Shown: positions 1-9,218, counted from the first letter of the stretch. The stretch is 64,000 nucleotides of DNA from Mesorhizobium sp. 1M-11 (GCF_001303895.1 NZ_LJSD01000051.1:451203-515202), one strand, 5' to 3'. Notes: generated from the letters alone by a model not told the origin. Numbers and translations: made by a program.

Positions 1-179
1 GCAACAAGCTCCTGCGCATCGCTGAGCTTGAATTCCGCCTCCAGCACCTGAGCATCGTCGGCAAGATGCTGGAAACGAGGTAGCACAGCCTTGATCTCGG
101 CAGCGACTGGATAGTACCGCTCGCGATGCCAGCGTAAATACCGCTTGGCCTGTTTCTTGAGGTTTTCGAGGTTCGGCAT
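1..179 (-). CDS. Conserved hypothetical protein, N-terminal fragment (runs off the window)
   Basis: The reading frame begins at an ATG at 179 and is still open at base 1, so only about 59 N-terminal residues are visible. They start MPNLENLKKQAKRYLRWHRE and form a basic, helical segment ending in SDAQELV. I recall this short N-terminal module in rhizobial proteins annotated as glyoxalase/VOC-like or hypothetical, but the diagnostic part lies outside the window, so no function is assigned. The 114 bases between it and the next gene hold nothing I can identify. Confidence 0.5.
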   Translation of the reverse strand, partial: MPNLENLKKQAKRYLRWHRERYYPVAAEIKAVLPRFQHLADDAQVLEAEFKLSDAQELV

Positions 180-293
180 GGGCGCAGCTACGGTTCATGT
201 ATCGTAGGTGGGCATTGCCCTTTCAGCCTCAGCCGATGCGCCCTACTGCAACAGCTACATGATGGCTGCGTGGTTGCTGAATTGTCAACGGGA

Positions 294-872
294 CTAGTCC
301 GCCGCATGGAGATCGCGCGGGATCGCTTCACCGACTGCAAACCCTGAGAACGACACGTCAAAGCCCGGCCCTTGCGGCGAGCAGGCCATGACGCCGATAT
401 GCGCCTCGGCCGCCGGGAACGGGCAAAGTCGCGCCATCTGCCAGGCCATGTCGCCGACCGCATATTGCACCCGCACGGCATCGTCATGCCGGGTCAGCCG
501 GACACGGACCGGATCGGCCGGCCTCGCGGAAGGCAACGGGATTACCGACCAGTCCGAAACGCCACGCGTGACGACGACCGAAAAATGCATCATCCCGTCG
601 GTGTATTCGATGCCGGCCTTGATCCAGTGCTGCTCGTCCAGACGCAGGAAAAGACCGGCCTGGTCATAGAGATCGGCATAGGCCCCGAGCACCGTCGCTT
701 CCGCCGAGAAATCCCCGGCGACAGGGCAGGTGTAGGCATGGCCGCTGTCGCGGATGAAACCGTAGAAGGTCTCGCGCCAGAAATCCGTATCCGGCTCGGT
801 CCTGAGCTTCAGCGCGGCTGCATCGCCGGACCATGATTTTGGCTCGTTGAGCCAGGAAAACTGCGCTGCCAA
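294..872 (-). CDS. DUF1349 family protein
   Basis: A 192-residue soluble protein. It matches the DUF1349 family (concanavalin-like beta-sandwich, sometimes annotated as 'regulation of enolase 1') in length and in aromatic/Gly landmarks: FSWLNEP at the start, DFWRETFYGF near residue 32, DQAGLFLRLD near 70 and WIKAGIEY near 83. The true function of this family is not established. The start is a TTG at 872, supported by a strong GGAGGTGA ribosome-binding site about seven bases upstream; no ATG fits better. It has no signal peptide. It stands alone, with a 240-base gap before the divergent gene at 1112 that shows no recognisable element. Confidence 0.75.
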   Translation of the reverse strand: MAAQFSWLNEPKSWSGDAAALKLRTEPDTDFWRETFYGFIRDSGHAYTCPVAGDFSAEATVLGAYADLYDQAGLFLRLDEQHWIKAGIEYTDGMMHFSVVVTRGVSDWSVIPLPSARPADPVRVRLTRHDDAVRVQYAVGDMAWQMARLCPFPAAEAHIGVMACSPQGPGFDVSFSGFAVGEAIPRDLHAAD

Positions 873-1111
873 AAGACCGTCACCTCCGCGAATATCCCGG
901 CGTTTAGTGTGACCACGCGCCGGGCTTTGTCAAAGTGCTCCAACGTAAACCCCGCACTTCGCTTTCACGATAGACGATGCAAGGATTGGGGTGTAACTGT
1001 CGGCTTGTTTCGGTTGGTCGATCGCTGGGCGGATCTCCTGGTTTGGGAGTGCGAAACGACCACACCTCGCGATGCTGTGCGGTTTGCATGGTGTCTTGCC
1101 AAAGGATCAAA

Positions 1112-1621
1112 ATGGACGCCCCCGAAGTTTCTGCCCATCCGCTTGCGATCGATCATCTGCCGTCGTTTATCACTGCTCCCGGGCAGACGGACGTATTGTT
1201 CAACTTCGTGATCGTCTTCATGGTGGTCGCCGTCCTGGCGACCGGTGTGCTGTACATGCGGCTGCACGCATTGCCGGAACACCTGGCGCACCGCACCCAG
1301 AAAGTTCAGCTCGAGATCGTCGCGGTTCTGGCGCTGATCGCCTTGTTCACGCACAGCAGGCTTTTCTGGATTGCGGCACTGCTGCTTGCAATGATCGACC
1401 TGCCGGATTTCCTGTCGCCGCTGCGCTCCATGTCGGCTTCGCTGCGCAGGATGGCCCGAGGGCCTGTGTCTCCTTCCGAGCCCCATGCAGCTCCAGCCGA
1501 GACGATAGCGTCAGAGGTGCCCTTCAAGGCTGAAGTTGCCGCCGAACCCACGCTTCCCGAGAGGACCACCGAACCGCCAGCGCCGCCAAAGGATGCAGCC
1601 CCACGCGAGGGAGCAAACTGA
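1112..1621 (+). CDS. Small inner-membrane protein paired with an HlyD-type adaptor
   Basis: A 169-residue protein. An N-terminal hydrophobic helix (about residues 25-45) and a second hydrophobic stretch (about 65-90) precede a Pro/Ala/Glu-rich soluble tail that looks disordered. I chose ATG 1112 (MDAPEVSAHP) because it follows AAGGATCAA and precedes the first membrane helix; the longer open frame upstream has no protein-like character. The stop TGA overlaps the ATG of the next gene by one base, so the two are translationally coupled. This resembles small-membrane-protein/HlyD pairs such as YibI/YibH, but I see no clear DUF3302 signature. Function unknown, probably accessory to export. Confidence 0.6.
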   Translation: MDAPEVSAHPLAIDHLPSFITAPGQTDVLFNFVIVFMVVAVLATGVLYMRLHALPEHLAHRTQKVQLEIVAVLALIALFTHSRLFWIAALLLAMIDLPDFLSPLRSMSASLRRMARGPVSPSEPHAAPAETIASEVPFKAEVAAEPTLPERTTEPPAPPKDAAPREGAN

Positions 1622-2853
1622 TGTTTGAAACGCTGCTCTGTTCCCTGATCACCATCCTTCCCGACTATCTTTACCGGCGCTACGGCCAGGGTAAGCGGAT
1701 CGGCAAGGAAATCACGCTCTATTCGGTTTGGTTCGAGCTGCGCTGGGGCATCACCGCCTGCCTGCTGCTTACGGTTTCGCTGATCACCACGATCTTCTAT
1801 TTCCATCCCTCGACGACGAATGTGACCGCTGCTTATCGTACGGTGGCGGTTATCCCGGAGATCGTCGGCAGGGTTGAGGAGGTCTACGTCCAGCCCTATC
1901 AGAAAGTGAAGGCGGGCGACCGTCTGTTCCGCCTGGACAGCAGCAAGCAGCAGGCCACGCTTGAGACTGCGCGCAAACGCATTGCCGAGGTCGACGCGCA
2001 GACTGTTGTCGCAAAATCCGAGCTGGTGACGGCGGATGCGCAGATCAGGCAGGTCGAGACCGCGCTTGGCCAGGCGAAGGACGACCTGAATACCCAGCTC
2101 GACTTGCAGCGACGCAATCCCGGCGGCGTCGCCCGCCGCGAGATCGACCGTCTGCAGAGCGTTGTCTCAGGTCGGGAAAGCGAGCTTGCGGCGGTTGCCG
2201 CACAGAAGCAGACACTGGAAACACGCATCGCGACTTTGCTGCCTGCGGAAAAGTCGAGCGCAGAGGCGCAGGCTGCCGAGGCGCAGAATGCCATCGACAA
2301 GACGCTTGTGACGGCTGGCATCGATGGCACGCTGCAACAGTTCACACTGCGTGTCGGGGAGGTCGTCAACCCGCTGCTGCGTCCGGCGGGCGTGCTGGTG
2401 CCGGAGGACGCCGGACGCGAGCGCCTGATCGCCGGCTTCGGCCAGATCGAAACGCAGGTGCTGAAAGTGGGCATGATCTCTGAAGTCACTTGCATCGCGA
2501 GACCCTTCACCATCATTCCCATGGTGGTAACCGAGGTGCAGACTGTGATCGCCGGCGGCCAGGTGCGGGCCAGTGACCAGTTGATCGACACGCAGCAGCT
2601 CATGACGCCCGGCACCGTCACCGCGGTCCTCGAGCCGCTCTATCCCGGCCAGTACGGTAATATTTTGCCCGGCAGCAACTGCATCGCCAACGTCTACACG
2701 TCCAATCATGACGAGCTCGCTTCGGGCAAGGCCGGCACCCTGAGAGGACTTTTCCTCCATGCCGTCGATGCAACGGCAATGGTGCATGCCATGATCCTGC
2801 GCATGCAGGCCGTCATGGCGCCGGTGCGGACGCTCGTCCTCTCGGGTCATTGA
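1621..2853 (+). CDS. HlyD/EmrA-family periplasmic adaptor (membrane fusion protein)
   Basis: 410 residues with a single N-terminal membrane anchor (about 42-61, after a cytoplasmic leader), then the adaptor architecture. A lipoyl/barrel half-motif comes first (VEEVYVQPYQKVKAGDRLF, about 85-105). A long Ala/Gln/Glu-rich alpha-helical hairpin (about 110-225) follows, then the second lipoyl half (TLVTAGIDGTLQQF) and a beta-barrel domain. Proteins of this family bridge an inner-membrane pump to the outer membrane. No pump or outer-membrane channel gene is adjacent; the only partner is the small membrane protein immediately upstream, with which it is coupled by a one-base overlap. The substrate cannot be inferred. 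Confidence 0.85.
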   Translation: MFETLLCSLITILPDYLYRRYGQGKRIGKEITLYSVWFELRWGITACLLLTVSLITTIFYFHPSTTNVTAAYRTVAVIPEIVGRVEEVYVQPYQKVKAGDRLFRLDSSKQQATLETARKRIAEVDAQTVVAKSELVTADAQIRQVETALGQAKDDLNTQLDLQRRNPGGVARREIDRLQSVVSGRESELAAVAAQKQTLETRIATLLPAEKSSAEAQAAEAQNAIDKTLVTAGIDGTLQQFTLRVGEVVNPLLRPAGVLVPEDAGRERLIAGFGQIETQVLKVGMISEVTCIARPFTIIPMVVTEVQTVIAGGQVRASDQLIDTQQLMTPGTVTAVLEPLYPGQYGNILPGSNCIANVYTSNHDELASGKAGTLRGLFLHAVDATAMVHAMILRMQAVMAPVRTLVLSGH

Positions 2854-2922
2854 ATCTGCGGACGTAGCTGTCCCCGACCAGCCGAGGGAACCGCTATGAT
2901 TTCCTCGTCAGACTTCACGCAT

Positions 2923-3258
2923 TCAAACAACCAAGGCCACGGCCAAGCCTGAAAAAGCCAGCAGGAACCCGCAGATGTAGATGCGGAACGTGGTCTGATA
3001 CCGGGCCGCTGCATCCGCGTGGATACGATTGTTGAGCATCCGGAAAAGCACGATCGTGAAGAGTACGGCACTGCCGAACAGCGTCAGTGCGATGATGAAA
3101 TCGGAGGCGCTATACAGTGCGGGAGACGACGCGTCGGCCTGTGAGGCCCAATTGGCCAGGAACGCCAGCAGGAAGCCGAGGACGATGCCGACGGACGTGA
3201 CCATCGGCTGTCGATAACCGGCAATCTCGCTCTCGAATTCCCTTTTGTCGTCGTCCAT
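2923..3258 (-). CDS. Small membrane protein of unknown function
   Basis: 111 residues starting MDDDKREFES. The start at 3258 is fixed by a near-perfect Shine-Dalgarno (GGAGGTGA) five bases before the ATG; the frame is open further upstream, but without a comparable site. Three hydrophobic helices are visible, at roughly residues 20-38, 50-68 and 88-108, with a short acidic N-terminus. I recognise no family. It lies downstream of the actR terminator and is probably its own transcription unit. Confidence 0.65.
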   Translation of the reverse strand: MDDDKREFESEIAGYRQPMVTSVGIVLGFLLAFLANWASQADASSPALYSASDFIIALTLFGSAVLFTIVLFRMLNNRIHADAAARYQTTFRIYICGFLLAFSGLAVALVV

Positions 3259-3351
3259 TGGGTCACCTCCGCCAGCGGCTTCACGGACCGGGCCGTGCTC
3301 ACAACAGCCTACACGGATAGCCAATCAATTCCAGAAGCAGACGATGGAGCT

Positions 3352-3379
3352 TGTCCCTTGGCACGGCAGCCAAGGGACA
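3352..3379 (-). terminator. Hairpin ending the cyo-actSR operon
   Basis: A perfect 11-bp stem (3352-3362 with 3369-3379) around a six-base loop lies about 50 bases beyond the actR stop codon. It has no long T-run on the minus strand, so it may act as a terminator or as a 3'-end stabiliser. Confidence 0.55.
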
Positions 3380-3425
3380 GCGTTACGCTCTCGGCGGCGT
3401 GGGCAACCCGGCAGACGCTGCCGGC

Positions 3426-3959
3426 TCATTTCACCGGCCGCTTCTCCAGCTTCCTTGCCAGGGTGCGGCGGTGCATTCCGAGCCGCCGCGCGGTCTCCGA
3501 GATGTTGAAATCGGTGTCGACCAGCGTTTCGTGGATGCGTTCCCATTCCAGGTTCTTGATCGAGGTCGGGCGCTGCGAGAGCGGCACGTCGACGTCGCCT
3601 TCCACCTTGCCGAAGGCGGCCTCGATGTCGTCGGTGTTGGCCGGCTTGGCGAGATAGTGGCAGGCGCCGAGCTTGATGGCCTCGACGGCCGTGGCGATGC
3701 TGGCGAAGCCGGTGAGCACGACGATGCGGATCGACGGATCGCGGGCGCTCAGCGCCTTGACGCATTCGAGGCCCGAGCCCGTGCCGAGTTTCAGGTCCAC
3801 CACCGCAAAGGCCGGCGTGTCATGTTCGAGGAAGTCCGTGAGAGCCGGCACGCTGTCGCAGACATGAACATCGTAACCGCGTTTCTCGAACGAGCGCGCC
3901 AGCGTGCGGGCAAAGGCGGCATCGTCTTCGACGATCACGAGCGAACGATCAGGCACCAT
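3426..3959 (-). CDS. actR: Redox response regulator ActR (RegA/PrrA family)
   Basis: A 177-residue two-domain regulator. The receiver domain (about 1-115) has the acidic pocket VEDD at 10-13, the phospho-acceptor Asp in VVDLKL (about 55) and the conserved Lys in YLAKPA (about 105). A short Fis-like helix-turn-helix closes the protein (NISETARRLGMHRRTLARK). The compact size, Pro-rich linker and HTH are typical of ActR/RegA/PrrA, which control oxidases, CO2 fixation, hydrogenase and nitrogen metabolism in alphaproteobacteria. I placed the start at MVPDRSLVIV. Alternative starts at 4001 and 4079 would put a rhizobial palindromic repeat inside the gene. It is the last gene of the oxidase operon, so the regulator may be made with one of its likely targets. 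Confidence 0.9.
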   Translation of the reverse strand: MVPDRSLVIVEDDAAFARTLARSFEKRGYDVHVCDSVPALTDFLEHDTPAFAVVDLKLGTGSGLECVKALSARDPSIRIVVLTGFASIATAVEAIKLGACHYLAKPANTDDIEAAFGKVEGDVDVPLSQRPTSIKNLEWERIHETLVDTDFNISETARRLGMHRRTLARKLEKRPVK

Positions 3960-4021
3960 CTTCGTCTCCTGGATCAGGACGGTGTTCGGTTGAACCGTCA
4001 TCCTGATCTCATTCTTTGCTG

Positions 4022-4070
4022 GAGCATGATCTTGTCCAAAAACCGGTTCCCACTTTTTGGGATCATGCTC
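4022..4070. repeat. Rhizobial palindromic intergenic repeat
   Basis: The outer arms GAGCATGATC (4022-4031) and GATCATGCTC (4061-4070) flank an inner CCAAAAA/TTTTTGG pairing. This matches the dispersed palindromic repeat familiar from rhizobial intergenic regions. It sits between actS and actR and supplies the last codons and stop of actS. A partial copy (GATCATGCTC) occurs at 10696-10705. Confidence 0.8.
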
Positions 4071-5388
4071 TGAGGGCATCCAGAGGCAGTGTAAGCGTCA
4101 CGCAGGCGCCACGGCCGGTGTTGCGCGCGGTGACGGTACCGCCCAGTTTCCTGATCACGTTGACGACCAGGAACAGCCCGAGCCCTCCACCTTCGCGTCC
4201 CTTGCTCGACATATAGGGCTTTCCGAGTGCGGCGAGTATCTCCTTGTCGAAACCCTTGCCGCGATCGCGAACCATCAGCACCAGATCCTGCGCCTGTCGC
4301 TTGACGGTGATGCCGACCCAGTCCGGGGATGCCTCAAGCGCATTGTCCAGCACGTTGAAGATGACCTGCTGGAGCGCCGCGTCCGAGACGATCGATTCGT
4401 CCGGATCGAAATCGTTGACGTAGTCGAGCAGCGCCGGCGAGCTGTGATCGCGCCACTCGGTGACCACCCCGTCGAGAAAGGTGCGCACCGTCGTATGGAC
4501 GCTGCCCTCGCCGCGCGCCTCGCCGGACGACATCAATATGCCGGAAACGATGCGCTTGCAGCGGTCGAGTTGCGCCTGCATCTCGCCGACATCCTCGAGC
4601 AGCTCCGGATTGTGCGTGATCGCGTCGGATCGCCGCCAGTCGCCAAGCAGCACGGAGATGGTGGCGAGCGGCGTGCCGAGTTCATGCGCGGCGCCTGAAG
4701 CCAGCAGGCCCATGCGCACGATATGATCCTCCTCGGCCGATTGCTGGCGCAGGTCCGCGAGATAGGCGTCGCGTTCGCGCAGGTTGCGGTTGATGCGCGT
4801 CATGAACAGCACGATCAGCCCGGCAGCCAGCACGAAGCAGACGAACATGCCGCGGATGTGCAGGTCGAAGAGATTGCCGCCGTGATGCGACATCTCGATC
4901 GGCAGGAACGCCATCGTCAAAAACACGAAGCAGAGGGAGGCGGCGGCGACGAGCATCCAGGTCGACCAGGGCGCGAGCAGAACAGCGCCAAGCGTGATCT
5001 GCAGCAAATAAAGCGAGACGAAGGGGTTGGACGCGCCACCGCTGAGATAAAGCTGCGCCGTCAGCGCGGTCATGTCGAGCAGCAGCGACACGAACAGGAC
5101 GGCATTTGACACCGGCTTGGCGATGCGCAGGAACCAGAGGCTCGCCAGGTTGAGGCCGACCAGCGAAAGCACGACGGCAGCCATCTGTGCCAGCGGCAGC
5201 GCGATGCCGAACCCCCATTCTATCGCCGCGATCGTGATCACCTGCCCGGCGACCGCCAGCCAGCGCAATTGGATCAGCAGAAGAAGGTTCTTCCTGTTGG
5301 TGGCGTCCGGATTGAAAATGATCTCTCTCCCTCGACCGGGCCCGGTCGAGGCGTGTGTCTTCCAGCGCGGCGGCTGCGTCAAGGTCAT
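4063..5388 (-). CDS. actS: Redox sensor histidine kinase ActS (RegB/PrrB family)
   Basis: 441 residues. About six N-terminal membrane helices (about 40-200) include the quinone-binding-type motif GGASNPF at 117-123. The H-box ASGAAHELGTPLATI carries the phospho-His at about 235, and a HATPase domain follows (N-box near VIFNVLDNALEAS, then VRDRGKGF and GGLGLFL). A Cys at about 277 (LDRCKRI) lies about 42 residues after the His, close to the spacing of redox-active Cys265 and His225 in Rhodobacter RegB. This is the classic membrane redox/quinone-sensing kinase. Its ATG overlaps the SURF1 stop by four bases, so it belongs to the oxidase operon and sits directly before its partner actR. The gene's end is formed by a palindromic repeat. 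Confidence 0.93.
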   Translation of the reverse strand: MTLTQPPRWKTHASTGPGRGREIIFNPDATNRKNLLLLIQLRWLAVAGQVITIAAIEWGFGIALPLAQMAAVVLSLVGLNLASLWFLRIAKPVSNAVLFVSLLLDMTALTAQLYLSGGASNPFVSLYLLQITLGAVLLAPWSTWMLVAAASLCFVFLTMAFLPIEMSHHGGNLFDLHIRGMFVCFVLAAGLIVLFMTRINRNLRERDAYLADLRQQSAEEDHIVRMGLLASGAAHELGTPLATISVLLGDWRRSDAITHNPELLEDVGEMQAQLDRCKRIVSGILMSSGEARGEGSVHTTVRTFLDGVVTEWRDHSSPALLDYVNDFDPDESIVSDAALQQVIFNVLDNALEASPDWVGITVKRQAQDLVLMVRDRGKGFDKEILAALGKPYMSSKGREGGGLGLFLVVNVIRKLGGTVTARNTGRGACVTLTLPLDALRA

Positions 5389-6188
5389 CGGCGCTTCCGC
5401 TCCCCGGCGCTTTGCCGGCGGCGAAACAGGACAAATCCCAGTGCGGCCGAGAGCATGGCGGCAAGGCCGAACCAGGTCAGCGCATAGACAAGATGACTGT
5501 TGCGGAAGGAGACGACCGTCAGGCCACCACGCGGCGAGGCTGCATTGTTGGGCAGTGCGTCCGCGTCCACGAAGAAGGGCGCGACATCGGTCAGGCCGCG
5601 CGCTGTGGCGATGGCGGCCACGTCACGCGAATACCAGCGATCGTTGGCCGGGTCGTTTTCGCGCAGGAAGCCGCCGCCCGGCTCGTCGATACGCAACAGG
5701 CCGGTGACTGTCGTGGCGCCTTCGATGAGGTTGGCCTGCCGGGTCGCCGGGGCCTTGCGATCGGGCGGCACGAAACCGCGGTTCACCAGGACGACGAAGC
5801 CTTCGTCGGTCCTGAACGGCGTGATCACCCAGAAACCGCCGCCGAGGGCCGTCACAGCCTGCACGAACGTCTCGCGGTCGTTGAGATAGGAGCCGCTCAG
5901 GCGCACCCGCTTGTATTCATGCGTTTGCGCGGTGACGCCGGGCCATTCGGAAGGTCCCGGCACGGCTGACGCCGGCGCATGGATGCGCTGTTCGACACGG
6001 GCGATGAGGTCGAGTTTCCACTCGCGCCGCTCGACCTGCCAGATGCCGAGCCCGACCAGGATGGCAATGCAGAACAGCGATAGCGCGAAGAGCACGAAAC
6101 GGGTGACGGGCGAGCGGCGAGTGCGGCTCTCTCCGCCCGATCCGATGTCTTCTGCGTTGGTTCTCCCTGCGCCCTCGCGGGCGCTCAC
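5385..6188 (-). CDS. SURF1-family haem-copper oxidase assembly protein
   Basis: 267 residues from a GTG at 6188 that overlaps the cyoD stop as GTGA; longer in-frame starts would lie inside cyoD. The SURF1 pattern is clear. One N-terminal membrane helix contains FCIAILVGLGIWQVERREWK, a periplasmic domain follows with GFWVITPFRTDEGFVVLVNRG, and a second C-terminal membrane helix has HLVYALTWFGLAA. SURF1 proteins help insert haem into subunit I of terminal oxidases. Its position after cyoABCD suggests that it serves this quinol oxidase. Confidence 0.9.
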   Translation of the reverse strand: MSAREGAGRTNAEDIGSGGESRTRRSPVTRFVLFALSLFCIAILVGLGIWQVERREWKLDLIARVEQRIHAPASAVPGPSEWPGVTAQTHEYKRVRLSGSYLNDRETFVQAVTALGGGFWVITPFRTDEGFVVLVNRGFVPPDRKAPATRQANLIEGATTVTGLLRIDEPGGGFLRENDPANDRWYSRDVAAIATARGLTDVAPFFVDADALPNNAASPRGGLTVVSFRNSHLVYALTWFGLAAMLSAALGFVLFRRRQSAGERKRR

Positions 6189-6583
6189 GGTATCTCGCTC
6201 ATATCGTGGAGCCCAGGCATCATGTTCGTGTTGAGATGGTACATCACCCACAGCGAACCGGTCAGCACGATCACCACCAGGATGATCGTGAACATCATCG
6301 CCAGCATCGACCAGCCGCCTTCGGACGACGAGTTCATGTGCAGGAAATAGACCATGTGCACCACGATCTGCACGACCGCGAACACCATGACGACGATGGC
6401 GGCGGCCTGCTTGTTCTCGATCGCGCCGGTCATGACCAGCCAGAACGGGATCGCCGTCAGGATGACGGACAGGACGAAGCCGGTCAGGTAGCCCTTCAGC
6501 GTGGCATGGCCATGGCCGTCGGCATGCGCGTGGTGGGCGTCATGTCTGTCATGGGCTGTGGCGGTATCGTGGTTTGCGCTCAT
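6185..6583 (-). CDS. cyoD: Cytochrome o ubiquinol oxidase subunit IV
   Basis: 132 residues with a His-rich cytoplasmic N-terminus (HDRHDAHHAHADGHGH) and three membrane helices (about 33-52, 60-80 and 95-117). The CyoD signature is visible around QIVVHMVYFLHMN. It is a small structural subunit of the bo3-type quinol oxidase. The ATG overlaps the cyoC stop (ATGA). The His-rich leader is longer than in enterobacterial CyoD and might bind metal, but that is only a guess. Confidence 0.92.
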   Translation of the reverse strand: MSANHDTATAHDRHDAHHAHADGHGHATLKGYLTGFVLSVILTAIPFWLVMTGAIENKQAAAIVVMVFAVVQIVVHMVYFLHMNSSSEGGWSMLAMMFTIILVVIVLTGSLWVMYHLNTNMMPGLHDMSEIP

Positions 6584-7212
6584 CGCAGCATTCCCATCAG
6601 ATAGACGAAGGTGAAGACGCCGATCCAGACCACGTCGAGGAAGTGCCAGAACATCGAGAGGCACATCAGGCGGCGGCGGTTGGCCGCGATCAGGCCACGC
6701 TTGCCGACCTGGATCATCAGCGTCACCAGCCAGACGGTGCCGAAGGTGACGTGCAGCCCGTGCGTGCCGACCAGGGTGAAGAAAGCCGACAGGAAGCCGC
6801 TGCGCTGCGGGGTCGCGCCCTCGTGGATCATATGGGCGAATTCGTAGAGTTCGATGCCGAGGAAGGCGAGACCGAAGAGGCCCGTTACCGCGAGCCAGGC
6901 CTGCGTTGCGGCGACACGGTTCTTCTCCATCGTCAGCATGGCGAAGCCGTAGGTGATGGACGACAACAGAAGCATCGTCGTGTTGACCGCCACCAGCGAC
7001 AGGTCGAACAGGTCCTTCGGCGCCGGCCCGGCGGCATAGTTGGTGCCGAGCACACCGTAGACGGCAAACAGGATCGCGAAGATGAGGCAGTCGCTCATCA
7101 AGTAGATCCAGAAGCCGAGCATGGTGCTGCCGCCCTCGGCGTGGTCGTGTTCGTCCTTCACATAGAAGGTCGGAACGGCCTTTTCGGCGGCCGTCGCCAC
7201 GACGGCGCTCAC
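6580..7212 (-). CDS. cyoC: Cytochrome o ubiquinol oxidase subunit III
   Basis: 210 residues with five predicted membrane helices, as expected for CyoC/COX3. Visible landmarks are LGFWIYLMSDCLIFA, GIELYEF with its conserved Glu, GTHGLHV, and the C-terminal FWHFLDVVWI motif. The start is a GTG at 7212 overlapping the cyoB stop. It acts in the inner membrane next to subunit I. Confidence 0.93.
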   Translation of the reverse strand: MSAVVATAAEKAVPTFYVKDEHDHAEGGSTMLGFWIYLMSDCLIFAILFAVYGVLGTNYAAGPAPKDLFDLSLVAVNTTMLLLSSITYGFAMLTMEKNRVAATQAWLAVTGLFGLAFLGIELYEFAHMIHEGATPQRSGFLSAFFTLVGTHGLHVTFGTVWLVTLMIQVGKRGLIAANRRRLMCLSMFWHFLDVVWIGVFTFVYLMGMLR

Positions 7213-9215
7213 GACCTTGCCGCGAGGAGCTCAGTCCTCGCCTCCTCGGTGCGCGTGACTTCCTCGACAGGGATGTGGAAGTCGCGGTGGTAGTTGAAGG
7301 TGTGGCCGATGGCGGTGGCCAGCAGGGCGACGAAGCCCAGTGCCGCCAGCCACCAGATGTACCAGATGAGGGCAAAGCCGACGACGGTGCTGAGGCCGGC
7401 CAGGATGACGCCGGTGCCGGTGTTCTTCGGCATGTGGATCGGACGATATCCGGAGAGCGGCCGGCTGTAGCCGCGCTTCTTCATATCCCACCAGGCATCA
7501 TTGTCATGAACGACCGGCGTGAAGGCGAAGTTGTAGGCCGGCGGCGGCGACGAGGTCGACCATTCGAGCGTGCGGCCGTCCCATGGATCGCCGGTTTCAT
7601 CGACGAGCTTCTCGCGCCGCATGACGGAGACGAACATCTGGATGAGCATGGCGGCGATGCCGACGGCGATCAGGGCGGCACCCAGACCGGCGATGATGAA
7701 CCAGATCTGCAGCGACGGATCGTCGAAGACACGCATGCGGCGGGTGACGCCCATCAGGCCGAGGATGTAGAGCGGCATGAAGGCGAGCCAGAAGCCGACC
7801 ACCCAGCACCAGAACGACACCTTGCCCCAGAACGGGTCGAGCTTGAAGCCGAACGCCTTCGGCCACCAGTAGGCGATGCCGGCGAACAGGCCGAACAGCA
7901 CGCCGCCGATGATGACATTGTGGAAATGCGCGACGAGGAAGAGGCTGTTGTGCAGCACGAAGTCGGCCGGAGGCACCGCCAGAAGCACGCCCGTCATGCC
8001 GCCGACCGTGAAGGTTAGCATGAAGGCCACCGTCCACATCATCGGCAGCTCGAAACGGATGCGGCCGCGATACATGGTGAAGAGCCAGTTGAATATCTTG
8101 GCGCCCGTCGGGATCGAGATGATCATCGTGGTGATGCCGAAGAACGAGTTGACGCTGGCGCCCGAGCCCATGGTGAAGAAGTGGTGCAGCCACACCAGAT
8201 AGGACAGCACGGTGATGACGACCGTGGCGTAGACCATTGAGGTGTAGCCGAAGAGCTTCTTGCCGGAGAAGGTCGACGTCACTTCCGAGAAGACCCCGAA
8301 CAGCGGCAGTATGAGGATGTAGACCTCCGGGTGACCCCATATCCAGATGAGGTTCACATACATCATCGGATTGCCGCCGAAGTCGTTGGTGAAGAAGTTC
8401 GTGCCGACGTAGCGGTCGAGGGAAAGCAGCGCCAGGACCGCCGTCAGAACTGGGAAGGAGGCCACGATCAGCACGTTGGTGCAGAGCGAGGTCCAGGTGA
8501 AGACGGGCATCTTCATCAGCGACATGCCGGGCGCGCGCATCTTGATGATGGTGCAGATCAGGTTGATGCCTGACAACGTCGTTCCGACACCGGCGACCTG
8601 AAGCCCCCAGATGTAATAGTCGACGCCGACCCAGGGACTGTAGCCGATGTTGGAGAGCGGCGGATAAGCGAGCCAGCCGGTCTGCGCGAACTCGCCGAGG
8701 AACAGCGACGCCATCACCAGCACCGCGCCGCCGACCGTCATCCAGAAGCTGAAATTGTTGAGGAAGGGGAACGACACGTCGCGCGCGCCGATCTGCAGCG
8801 GCACGACATAGTTCATCAGCCCGGTGACCAGCGGCATCGCCACGAAGAAGATCATGATGACGCCGTGCGCGGTGAAGATCTGGTCGTAGTGATGAGCGTT
8901 GAGATAGCCCTCGGAACCGTTGAAGGCCATCGCCTGCTGCAGGCGCATCATGACCGCGTCGGCGAAGCCGCGCAGCAGCATGATGAGGCCCAGCATCATG
9001 TACATGATGCCGATCTTCTTGTGGTCGACCGAGGTGAACCACTCCCGCCACAGATAGCCCCAGAGCCGGAACCAGGTGAGCGCGGCGAGGACCGCGACGC
9101 CGCCGAGCGCCACGACCGCGAAGGTCGCGACGACGATAGGCTCATGCAGCGGGAATGCCTGCCAGGTCAGGCGTCCGAAAAGGAAGGTGGTTTCCACTGG
9201 TTGCGGGACAGCCAT
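7209..9215 (-). CDS. cyoB: Cytochrome o ubiquinol oxidase subunit I
   Basis: 668 residues, the usual CyoB length, with about 15 membrane helices. Haem-copper motifs are intact: IFTAHGVIMIFF (low-spin haem His), WGHPEVYILILP (CuB His and the cross-linked Tyr region), YLVWLHHFFTMG (CuB His pair) and HFHNVIIGG (high- and low-spin haem ligands). It oxidises ubiquinol and reduces O2 to water while pumping protons. A three-base gap separates it from cyoA upstream, and it overlaps cyoC downstream. Confidence 0.97.
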   Translation of the reverse strand: MAVPQPVETTFLFGRLTWQAFPLHEPIVVATFAVVALGGVAVLAALTWFRLWGYLWREWFTSVDHKKIGIMYMMLGLIMLLRGFADAVMMRLQQAMAFNGSEGYLNAHHYDQIFTAHGVIMIFFVAMPLVTGLMNYVVPLQIGARDVSFPFLNNFSFWMTVGGAVLVMASLFLGEFAQTGWLAYPPLSNIGYSPWVGVDYYIWGLQVAGVGTTLSGINLICTIIKMRAPGMSLMKMPVFTWTSLCTNVLIVASFPVLTAVLALLSLDRYVGTNFFTNDFGGNPMMYVNLIWIWGHPEVYILILPLFGVFSEVTSTFSGKKLFGYTSMVYATVVITVLSYLVWLHHFFTMGSGASVNSFFGITTMIISIPTGAKIFNWLFTMYRGRIRFELPMMWTVAFMLTFTVGGMTGVLLAVPPADFVLHNSLFLVAHFHNVIIGGVLFGLFAGIAYWWPKAFGFKLDPFWGKVSFWCWVVGFWLAFMPLYILGLMGVTRRMRVFDDPSLQIWFIIAGLGAALIAVGIAAMLIQMFVSVMRREKLVDETGDPWDGRTLEWSTSSPPPAYNFAFTPVVHDNDAWWDMKKRGYSRPLSGYRPIHMPKNTGTGVILAGLSTVVGFALIWYIWWLAALGFVALLATAIGHTFNYHRDFHIPVEEVTRTEEARTELLAARS

Positions 9216-9218
9216 ACG